NCBI GenBank assembly: GCA_017542915.1
Contig: JAFXWI010000070.1
Location: 1-20,579, forward strand
Direction: 5' to 3'
DNA: 20,579 nucleotides
DNA from: Paludibacteraceae bacterium
Lineage (GTDB): Bacteria; Bacteroidota; Bacteroidia; Bacteroidales; Paludibacteraceae
Below the pieces are notes generated by a model that worked only from the letters and a program-made list of their open reading frames with translations, searched no databases and was not told the origin of the DNA. This document shows, one piece after another, positions 1 to 5,916 of this stretch. The position numbers and the translations under genes are program-made. Within the stretch, counting starts at the first letter, position 1, and every line of letters begins with the position of its first letter.

Positions 1-894
1 CAAGCCAATGATTATTTCCGTACGATAGACGGTGTGCTCTTTTCGGCAGACACGACGGCTTTGGCACTTTATCCGCCTAAGCATGACGGGAATATAATAG
101 TTTTACCGGAGCAGACGACGACCTTACGTTCCGGTTCGCTGAGAGGCATAGACAAGGACAAGCTGGTGCTGTCAAGACAAATAGCGCTGCTGGAGAATGA
201 AGTGTTCGGCGGTTATTTCTGGGGCAATGATGTGACACCTGTTCTTGACACGATCGTAGCGCCTATGATGGCCGTACCTGCAACGCAAGGCAATCCGTTC
301 AATCTGCTCAATCAAGCCCAAACCGTCCTTTTAGTGCCCTGTGATTCGCTCGCGGCTATCTACCGCGCCAACAACACATGGAAGGGCTTTAATATCCAAG
401 TGGACAGTACACTTCTGGAGCTGCCGGAAAAAGAGCCGGAAGTAGAAACGCAACCCGACGAACACAGCGTGCAGTTCACATGGCCTTCTGTGGAAGGTGC
501 TACTTACTACACACTCATCATTTGGGCGAATGAAGAGCGCACGGAGAAGATTTGTACGCTGACGTTCAACTCCATGGGACAACTCGTCGAAATCGACTTC
601 TCCAAACACGCTCCAGCTCGTCGGGCGATGAACACCGCTGCTTCCTTCTCGTTCCGTTACAACGGTTTGAGTGAGGGCACCGACTATTGGTTCACGATAA
701 CTGCTTCCGATGCCAATGATACGGAACTCTTCTACGCCTCTGGATCCTTTGCTACGCTCGGAGCAAACACGCCGACCAACATAGACGATGTACAAAGGGA
801 CGATGTACAATGTACAAAGGTGTTGCGTAACGGACAGATTTATCTGATTTACGAAGGACGGATGTACGATATACAAGGAAACCAAATCAAATAA
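1..894 (+). CDS. BspA-type leucine-rich-repeat surface protein, 5' end outside window
   Basis: The reading frame is open to the left edge, so this is the last 297 residues of a longer protein; the GTG at 34 is internal. The first visible residues (DGVLFSADTTALALYPPKH) are typical of BspA-like LRR_5 proteins, where such a 'DGVLF' segment ends a repeat block. The stretch LVPCDSLAAIYRANNTW also resembles the usual post-LRR linker. From about nt 470 to 760 follows a fibronectin-like beta module (QFTWPSVEGATYYTL ... GTDYWFTITASDAN). The C-terminus is a short tail, KVLRNGQIYLIYEGRMYD, that recurs in the next gene. BspA-family proteins are exported and often bind host or matrix proteins; export by T9SS is inferred from the tail, not shown. 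The gap to the next gene is 9 nt, so the two are surely co-transcribed. No catalytic motif is visible. Confidence 0.85.
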   Translation, partial: QANDYFRTIDGVLFSADTTALALYPPKHDGNIIVLPEQTTTLRSGSLRGIDKDKLVLSRQIALLENEVFGGYFWGNDVTPVLDTIVAPMMAVPATQGNPFNLLNQAQTVLLVPCDSLAAIYRANNTWKGFNIQVDSTLLELPEKEPEVETQPDEHSVQFTWPSVEGATYYTLIIWANEERTEKICTLTFNSMGQLVEIDFSKHAPARRAMNTAASFSFRYNGLSEGTDYWFTITASDANDTELFYASGSFATLGANTPTNIDDVQRDDVQCTKVLRNGQIYLIYEGRMYDIQGNQIK

Positions 895-967
895 TATACG
901 ATCATGAAAACGAAAGTATCTATTATTCTTGTTTGCCTGATTTGGATGGCAAATAGCCTGTACGCGA
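829..967 (+). repeat. Gene-junction direct repeat, copy 1
   Basis: This copy covers the tail codons of the first gene, the 9-nt spacer (TATACGATC) and the signal-peptide codons of the second gene. It aligns without gaps, at an offset of 2055, to 2884-3022. The core 876-952 is identical in both copies (77 bp); flanks differ at a few positions. The reading frames are kept across both genes. Confidence 0.93.
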
Positions 968-2949
968 CGGTTTATAACGGCGTGTGCGGGGAACATCTGA
1001 CGTGGAGTTATGACAGCTCTACAGGTGACCTGGTAGTGGAAGGATACGGAGCGATGCAAAAGACGGTGGACAGTCTTTGGTGGAAAAAATCGCCCATAGT
1101 GGAAACCGCCCAGTATTCCAATAATTACAAGGCCAAAAGCCCGAAGCGCGTTATTCTGCCGGAGGGACTGACTTCGATCTGTTCCGGCGCTTTCGCGGAC
1201 TTTGCGCTAATGACGGAATGTACCGTCCCGGACGGTGTGCGCCTTATCGGTTCGTCGGCTTTCAAAGGCTGCAAGGCGTTGAAACATATGTTCCTGCCTA
1301 ATTCCGTGGATACCATCGGAGCGAATGCTTTTGAAAGCTGTACCGCGATGGACAGTATTCACTGCGGCATGGGGGTCAAGTACATTGGCGGCAGCGCGTT
1401 CTTCAACTGCGATAACTTGGACTATCTGCGTTGGTCGGACAGTCTGGAGTATCTCGGCAGGTCGGCTTTTGACGGCATGAGCGAGCAAGGAGGCAGTTAC
1501 TACCATGCTTTCCCGGACACCCTCTTCTTTCCTGCCACTTTGCGCTCCAACGAGCAGTTTTCGTGGGCGTCCATGAGCAGGTTGAAAGCCATTGTGTGGA
1601 ACGTCCGCAAACTGGATACTCAATCAACGACCGGATACGGACATATTCTGTATAATCCTTACACCACTTACAAGGAGCTTATCTTTGGTCCGGAGGTAGA
1701 GGAGATACCGGATTATTTCATGGTCAACCAAAGGGGGATCACCCGTATCGCCTTGCCGGAGGGCGCACGCAAGATCGGTGCCAATGCTTTTTCCGGATGC
1801 TCCAAGCTGGAGGAGGTGTCGCTCCCGTCCACATTAGAGACAATAGGTGCTTCTGCATTCCAAGGGTGTACGGCTTTGAAGCAAGCAGAGATCCCTTCGT
1901 CGGTCAAAAGTATCAATTCCGGCGTTTTCAACGGCTGTACTTCGCTCGAACGGATCGTTCTGCCGGATAGCGTCACGGCAATCGGCGATAATGCCTTCTC
2001 AGGTTGTATTTTGCTCGATTCCATCGTACTTTCCGGCGAACTGACGATGGTCGGAGGAAACGCTTTTTCGGGGGTGAGAAACCAGGACACGCTTGTTATT
2101 CCGGACAAAGTGATTTCCATTGGCGCGAGTGCCTTTGCCAACTGGTCTTCGCTCCGTGAATTGAGTATAGGCAAAGGTGTAATGTTCATCGGCGATCAGG
2201 CTTTTGCCGGCGATACGTCGGTAACGAAAATCGTCTGCTGGGCAGCCACGCCTCCTTCCGTCTCGGAAGGGACTCTGTCTGCCATCCCGGACAGTGCATG
2301 GCTCTCCGTCCTTCCCGACAGTCGCAAGTTGTATCGCGAGCACCCCTATTGGGGACGGTTCCGCATGAGCGATGTACCGGATTCGGCGATGATCCAACGT
2401 ACCGTGACTGTGGATGCTGCGGAAACGACAGCAGATTTCACATGGCCTACCGACTCTGCCGCACATTCCTACCAGATAGATATATATAAGGACGGTGCGG
2501 TGTTCTGCAAGCTGACGTTAGGCAACAGAGGACAGCTGTTAGGCATAGCTTTCTCTGCGCCGGGCAGAAAAATGTCCAATATGAAATCTCAAATCTCAAA
2601 TGCTGACGATAGTCAGCCATATACCCTCTCCTTCAAAGTGACCGGTCTGGATGCTGCTTCGCGGTATAACTACGTCCTCTCTACCCTCGATGCAAACGGA
2701 ACGCCTATTCATGTCTATACCGGAGCTTTTGCGACCACCGGCTATTCGGGCGAAAAGCCCGTTGGTGGAGGCGATGAGGTAATGCCGACGCCGCCTATCA
2801 TTCCTTCTGACCCGGAAGCACAAGCACCAAACGGAGTGGAAGATGTACAAATTGACCGTGTATCAAGTACAAAAGTTATTATGAACGGACAAATCTATCT
2901 GATGTACGAAGGACGGATGTACGATGTACGAGGAAACCAAATCAAATAA
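904..2949 (+). CDS. BspA-type leucine-rich-repeat surface protein, full length
   Basis: The protein has 681 residues. Residues 1-21 form a signal peptide (MKTKVSIILVCLIWMANSLYA). Next is the usual BspA N-terminal motif (GVCGEHLTWSYDSSTGDLVV). From about residue 80 to 445 there are some twelve LRR_5 repeats of the form IG..AF.GC..L, for example IGANAFSGCSKL and IGASAFQGCTAL. After a linker comes one fibronectin-like module (about 500-620), a Pro-rich spacer (PTPPIIPSDPEA), and the tail NGQIYLMYEGRMYD. The module is nearly identical at DNA level to the last module of the next gene. Compared with that copy it carries a short insertion (MSNMKSQISNAD) encoded by an iterated phrase. The protein is likely a surface adhesin or binding protein; its ligand cannot be told. 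The ATG directly precedes the signal peptide and lies in the repeated junction. Confidence 0.92.
   Translation: MKTKVSIILVCLIWMANSLYATVYNGVCGEHLTWSYDSSTGDLVVEGYGAMQKTVDSLWWKKSPIVETAQYSNNYKAKSPKRVILPEGLTSICSGAFADFALMTECTVPDGVRLIGSSAFKGCKALKHMFLPNSVDTIGANAFESCTAMDSIHCGMGVKYIGGSAFFNCDNLDYLRWSDSLEYLGRSAFDGMSEQGGSYYHAFPDTLFFPATLRSNEQFSWASMSRLKAIVWNVRKLDTQSTTGYGHILYNPYTTYKELIFGPEVEEIPDYFMVNQRGITRIALPEGARKIGANAFSGCSKLEEVSLPSTLETIGASAFQGCTALKQAEIPSSVKSINSGVFNGCTSLERIVLPDSVTAIGDNAFSGCILLDSIVLSGELTMVGGNAFSGVRNQDTLVIPDKVISIGASAFANWSSLRELSIGKGVMFIGDQAFAGDTSVTKIVCWAATPPSVSEGTLSAIPDSAWLSVLPDSRKLYREHPYWGRFRMSDVPDSAMIQRTVTVDAAETTADFTWPTDSAAHSYQIDIYKDGAVFCKLTLGNRGQLLGIAFSAPGRKMSNMKSQISNADDSQPYTLSFKVTGLDAASRYNYVLSTLDANGTPIHVYTGAFATTGYSGEKPVGGGDEVMPTPPIIPSDPEAQAPNGVEDVQIDRVSSTKVIMNGQIYLMYEGRMYDVRGNQIK
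2638..2767 (+). repeat. Fibronectin-like module repeat, copy in second surface gene
   Basis: About 130 bp coding for VTGLDAASRYNYVLSTLDAN through YSGEKPVG matches 4359-4488 in the third gene with only about five differences, mostly silent. This is far closer than the rest of the two proteins and points to recent duplication or gene conversion. Confidence 0.88.
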
Positions 2950-3022
2950 TATACGATCATGAAAACGAAAGTATCTATTATTCTTGTTTGCCTGATTTGG
3001 ATGGCAAGCAGCATGTACGCAA
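2884..3022 (+). repeat. Gene-junction direct repeat, copy 2
   Basis: This is the second copy of the junction, between the second and third surface-protein genes. The identical core lies at 2931-3007 and includes the same 9-nt spacer and the same signal-peptide start. Recombination between the two copies would remove or duplicate exactly one gene while keeping a functional start and tail. Confidence 0.93.
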
Positions 3023-4683
3023 CAGAAGGCGCATTGCGCGGCAAGTTTGCTATCAGCGCGACGGACACGGTGGCTTTCTCGCGTGGCAACCTTCAGTACC
3101 AACCCAGTACGTCCACATGGCGTTTCGCCGAGAACCAGTGGAACTTTGTGGGAACGGCAAACGGACGTATCCGTCATTACCAATACTCAACCGAAGGTTG
3201 GGTGTGGACTTACAAAGGCTGGCTCGATCTTTTTGGCTGGGGAACAGGCAATAACCCTACTGCTAGCACCTCTACCAATAGCAACTACGGCTCATTCACC
3301 GACTGGGGAAGAAATGCTATCTCCAACGGAGGTAAGAAAGCCAATCTTTGGCGTACGATGACCAAAGATGAGTGGGACTACCTTTTCAGAGAACGCGAAA
3401 ATGCTGCATCGCTTTATGCCAACGGCACCGTGAGTGGCGTGAATGGCTCTATCCTGTTACCCGACAACTGGGTGATACCTGCCGACTTGCATTTCAAGCC
3501 TTCCAATAGCACAGACTCCACTGCGGCTCCCAATAACTACACCGCAGACGAGTGGGTACTCATGGAGATGGCAGGTGCTGTATTTCTGCCGATTACGTAC
3601 GAGCGGTCAATGGACTGGCAGAGTGAATACTGCACAGCTGTATATCAGGAAAATACTGCCCGTTACTGGACTTCCACGCCCAATGGTACAAACGGCGCAT
3701 ATTACTATATACCCTTGACACCGAATGTTTATCAGGACAACCGCTATGTAGGTAAAGGAGTGCGTCTTGTGCAAAATCATGAAGGCGGTGACCTTTTCCC
3801 GGTAGTGCCGAATACCAATAGTGCCATGTTTCAGTGGAAATCGGTTCCGAATGCAGAGACCTATACGCTGCATGTGTTTAGTGACAGCACACGGACGGAA
3901 GAGGTGTTCTATATCACGTTTGACCGAGACGGCAAAGTGACAGGCCTGCATTTCATTCCTCATGCTCCTTCACGCAAATCCGAGACGGACAGCACCTATA
4001 CCGACAGGCTGTTCTTCTATACCTTGAAGGGCTTGCAAGCCAATACCGATTATTGGTACTCCATTTCCGGTGAGGACGCGAACGGTCAGACGCTGCAAAC
4101 AACCGAAGGCACTTTCAAGACGGCTGCTATCGAGGCGGCGTCCGATCGCGTAACGGTAGATCCGGCTCAGACGAGCGCGGTTTTCATGTGGCCTACGGAT
4201 TCTGCCGCAAACACGTATCAGATAGACATCTATAAAGATGGCGCTACCTTCTGCCATCTGACATTAGGTCCTACCGGTACATTGGTCGGCATCTCATTTG
4301 CTCCCGGCAAAAATGCTCCCTCAGATACCACAGTACCTTCAAGTCTTTCGTTCAATGTGACCGGTCTGGATGCCGCTTCGCGGTATAACTACGTGCTCTC
4401 TACCCTCGATGCGAACGGAACGCCTATTCACGTCTATACCGGAGCTTTTGCGACCACCGGCTATTCGGGCGAAAAGCCTGTTGGTGACGGTCAGGAGGTC
4501 ATCCCGACACCGCCTGTCATTCCCGCGGATCCCGAAGCATCAGAAACACCCACCGGCATCGAAGAATTATCCGATGAAGCCGGCACTTTTGAGGGGTCGA
4601 ACGGCAAGATCCTCCGAAATGGTCAACTCCTCATCCGTCGCGGCAAAAACTGCTACACCCTCACCGGACAAATCGTACAATAA
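2959..4683 (+). CDS. Exported protein with C-lectin-like/Fib_succ_major-type head and two fibronectin-like modules
   Basis: The protein has 574 residues. Residues 1-21 are a signal peptide almost identical to that of the preceding gene. Residues 23-275 form a domain seen in many gut Bacteroidales exported proteins (VAFSRGNLQYQPSTSTWRFA, LFGWGTGNNPT, WRTMTKDEWDYLF, GAVFLP, RYWTSTPNG, GVRLVQ). The closing WTSTP...GVRLV pattern resembles Fibrobacter-major-paralogous/C-lectin-like folds. Two fibronectin-like modules follow (about 278-395 and 395-520), then the spacer PTPPVIPADPEA and a tail (ILRNGQLLIRRGKNCYTLTG) that differs from those of the two upstream genes. It is the last gene of the three-gene array, followed by a strong hairpin. 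The role is probably in surface binding; no enzyme motif is visible. The domain assignment rests on remembered family patterns and is moderate. Confidence 0.85.
   Translation: MKTKVSIILVCLIWMASSMYATEGALRGKFAISATDTVAFSRGNLQYQPSTSTWRFAENQWNFVGTANGRIRHYQYSTEGWVWTYKGWLDLFGWGTGNNPTASTSTNSNYGSFTDWGRNAISNGGKKANLWRTMTKDEWDYLFRERENAASLYANGTVSGVNGSILLPDNWVIPADLHFKPSNSTDSTAAPNNYTADEWVLMEMAGAVFLPITYERSMDWQSEYCTAVYQENTARYWTSTPNGTNGAYYYIPLTPNVYQDNRYVGKGVRLVQNHEGGDLFPVVPNTNSAMFQWKSVPNAETYTLHVFSDSTRTEEVFYITFDRDGKVTGLHFIPHAPSRKSETDSTYTDRLFFYTLKGLQANTDYWYSISGEDANGQTLQTTEGTFKTAAIEAASDRVTVDPAQTSAVFMWPTDSAANTYQIDIYKDGATFCHLTLGPTGTLVGISFAPGKNAPSDTTVPSSLSFNVTGLDAASRYNYVLSTLDANGTPIHVYTGAFATTGYSGEKPVGDGQEVIPTPPVIPADPEASETPTGIEELSDEAGTFEGSNGKILRNGQLLIRRGKNCYTLTGQIVQ
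4359..4488 (+). repeat. Fibronectin-like module repeat, copy in third surface gene
   Basis: This is the partner of 2638-2767. The protein sequence is the same across the core of the module, and the few base changes are mainly at third positions. Confidence 0.88.
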
Positions 4684-4690
4684 TTTTTTG

Positions 4691-4766
4691 CTTTGCACTT
4701 TCTGCACTATTTGCACTTTCCGTGCTCCAAAGTGCAGAAAGTGCAAATAGTGCAGTGCATTTTTTA
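4691..4766 (+). terminator. Large imperfect hairpin with T-run after the surface-protein array
   Basis: A 19-nt arm at 4702-4720 (CTGCACTATTTGCACTTTC) is perfectly complementary to 4737-4755. A second, shifted pairing (4692-4708 with 4731-4747, 17 nt) is also perfect, because each arm holds two copies of a TTTGCACT-like word. The right arm is followed by TTTTTT at 4760-4765. It begins 8 nt after the stop of the third surface gene, which fits a factor-independent terminator. Confidence 0.8.
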
Positions 4767-4874
4767 GAACTGTGTACTTTTGCTTTTCCGCTTCTATCCT
4801 CGCCTTCACATTTCTCGCATTTGACATCCGGATCACCTACTTCTTAAAAATACTGACATTTCTGTTCACCAAAA

Positions 4875-4906
4875 TTTGCATATATCAAAAAAAATGCGTA
4901 CCTTTG
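4875..4906 (+). promoter_or_regulatory. Bacteroidota-type promoter for the unrecognised 5078 gene
   Basis: The -33 element TTTG lies at 4875-4878 and the -7 element TACCTTTG at 4899-4906, with a 20-nt spacer that starts CATATAT and holds an eight-base A-tract. This matches the known Bacteroides consensus (TTTG, about 20 nt, TAnnTTTG). Transcription would start near 4911. Confidence 0.85.
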
Positions 4907-4924
4907 CACCCGATTTCAGGATCA

Positions 4925-4956
4925 CCTCTCATCCACTAACCCTCTCACCCACTAAC
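4925..4956 (+). repeat. 16-bp tandem duplication in leader
   Basis: CCTCTCATCCACTAAC is followed at once by CCTCTCACCCACTAAC, differing at one base. It lies in the transcribed leader of the next gene and is of the same kind as the phrase repeat at the 3' end of that gene. Confidence 0.9.
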
Positions 4957-4965
4957 CCACTTCAA

Positions 4966-5010
4966 GGGCTCTGCCCGAGACCGGATACAGAGCGGATCGA
5001 GACCGGAAAG
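4966..5010 (+). promoter_or_regulatory. Structured GC-rich segment of the leader
   Basis: GCTCTG at 4968-4973 pairs with CAGAGC at 4988-4993. The ten-base word CGAGACCGGA occurs once in the loop (4976-4985) and once just after the stem (4998-5007). The segment sits about 55-100 nt downstream of the predicted start of transcription and well ahead of the start codon. It could be a cis-acting RNA element; no known riboswitch class was recognised. Confidence 0.4.
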
Positions 5011-5077
5011 GAGGCATCCTAGACAATGCTTATTTTAAACACACTATAATAACCTCATATACAATACATTACAACCA

Positions 5078-5827
5078 ATGTCCAAACATCTAAAAACAAC
5101 CATATTTTCGCTTTTAACAAGCACCGTTTTCAAGGAGGTCTCATCTCCCGTGATTTCACCACGTCACGCCCGTGGTGTTCGCTATTTATACCCCATTGAC
5201 GGCATCAATTACTACTGCGGAGTCATGAATCCCCGCAAAAAAGGTCAAAAATACCGCAAGCACATCATCGTTCGCCGTGTGCCGCGTTTTGGTGGTCTCC
5301 ACCAGCTCTATACCTACCATTTCCCCAAGACGTGGTCAGCAGCCTGCGTAGCTAACCGTGAACTCATCAAAACAGCCCAAAAACTCGCTCACGCCCTCGA
5401 ACACGACTACTCTCCGGAAGGCATTGAGTGGAGACTCCGTTTCTTCCATCATTATTTCCACGTCGTCAAAGGCGGTGCCAAGCCCGAACCCGGTCTCAAG
5501 CCCTATTCCCGCTTCTATCAGTACGTCTATGTCTCCATCTATCGAGACCTAAAATCCGCCGCCCTAATCACCTCCGCTGAACAATCTTTGTTGAGTGCTC
5601 CGTGCATAAGCGCGGAGTCCCCTTCTCCTATTACCCTTAGCCTTTCGCCCTCCGCTGAGCCGTCTCTCCCAACTCCCGAGGATGTTTCTTTTGTGCCCAT
5701 TAATCCCCGTCCCCTCCGTTCCCGTCGTACGTATCCTCTCAACGCCCTTTCCCTCTCATCCTCTCATCCTCTCATTACCCTCAATCGTCAATCAATCATA
5801 CCTCGTCAATCGTCCAATCGTCAATAA
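5078..5827 (+). CDS. Unrecognised Bacteroidales protein with low-complexity C-terminus
   Basis: The frame encodes 249 residues with no signal peptide and no membrane segment. Residues 28-165 look like a real folded domain, rich in aromatic and basic residues (YLYPIDGINYYCG, KHIIVRRVPRFGGLHQLYTY, TWSAACVANRELIKTAQKLA, YSRFYQYVYVSIYRDLKSAA). I have no firm family name for it. From about residue 166 the sequence turns Ser/Pro/Leu-rich, and the last 26 residues are encoded by iterated words (CTCTCATC, CGTCAATC). The tail may therefore be non-conserved read-through into repeat DNA rather than a domain. The gene has its own promoter and an unusually long leader. The basic character of the N-terminal half would fit a nucleic-acid-binding role, but that is a guess. 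Confidence 0.65.
   Translation: MSKHLKTTIFSLLTSTVFKEVSSPVISPRHARGVRYLYPIDGINYYCGVMNPRKKGQKYRKHIIVRRVPRFGGLHQLYTYHFPKTWSAACVANRELIKTAQKLAHALEHDYSPEGIEWRLRFFHHYFHVVKGGAKPEPGLKPYSRFYQYVYVSIYRDLKSAALITSAEQSLLSAPCISAESPSPITLSLSPSAEPSLPTPEDVSFVPINPRPLRSRRTYPLNALSLSSSHPLITLNRQSIIPRQSSNRQ
5752..5827 (+). repeat. Iterated phrase repeat overlapping a gene's 3' end
   Basis: CTCTCATC is repeated three times, then variants of CGTCAATC/CGTCCAATC run to the stop codon. The words are in coding frame but look like the iterated words seen in other gaps of this window. Confidence 0.75.
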
Positions 5828-5861
5828 TTTTGAATTTTTAATTTTGATTTTTCTGTTTTTT

Positions 5862-5893
5862 CTTGCATATATGAAAAAAAAGCAGTACCTTTG
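5862..5893 (+). promoter_or_regulatory. Bacteroidota-type promoter for the 5917 operon
   Basis: CTTG at 5862-5865, a 20-nt spacer beginning CATATATG with an eight-base A-tract, and TACCTTTG at 5886-5893. A 7-bp inverted repeat, CCTTTGC-AGC-GCAAAGG (5888-5904), starts inside the -7 box and covers the likely start site. The ATG of the first gene is 23 nt after the -7 box. Confidence 0.88.
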
Positions 5894-5916
5894 CAGCGCA
5901 AAGGTGAGGTATTAAA

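Larger units (their letters stand above)
4684..5077 (+). other. Intergenic region with terminator, promoter and long leader
   Basis: This 394-nt gap holds the hairpin terminator (4691-4766), about 100 nt with no recognisable feature (4767-4870), one promoter (4875-4906) and a leader of roughly 165 nt before the ATG at 5078. No ORF with family signal was seen in it. Confidence 0.7.

Noticed and set aside
331..1059. A 242-codon open frame on the minus strand across the gene 1/gene 2 junction
   Set aside because: It crosses two clear plus-strand genes and the repeated junction; the translation is rich in rare combinations and has no recognisable motif.
829..3022. Insertion sequence or transposon at the array
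   Set aside because: There is no transposase, no terminal inverted repeat and no target duplication; the direct repeats are gene ends and starts.
4925..4956. CRISPR-like repeat
   Set aside because: Only two direct copies without spacers; no cas gene is in the window.
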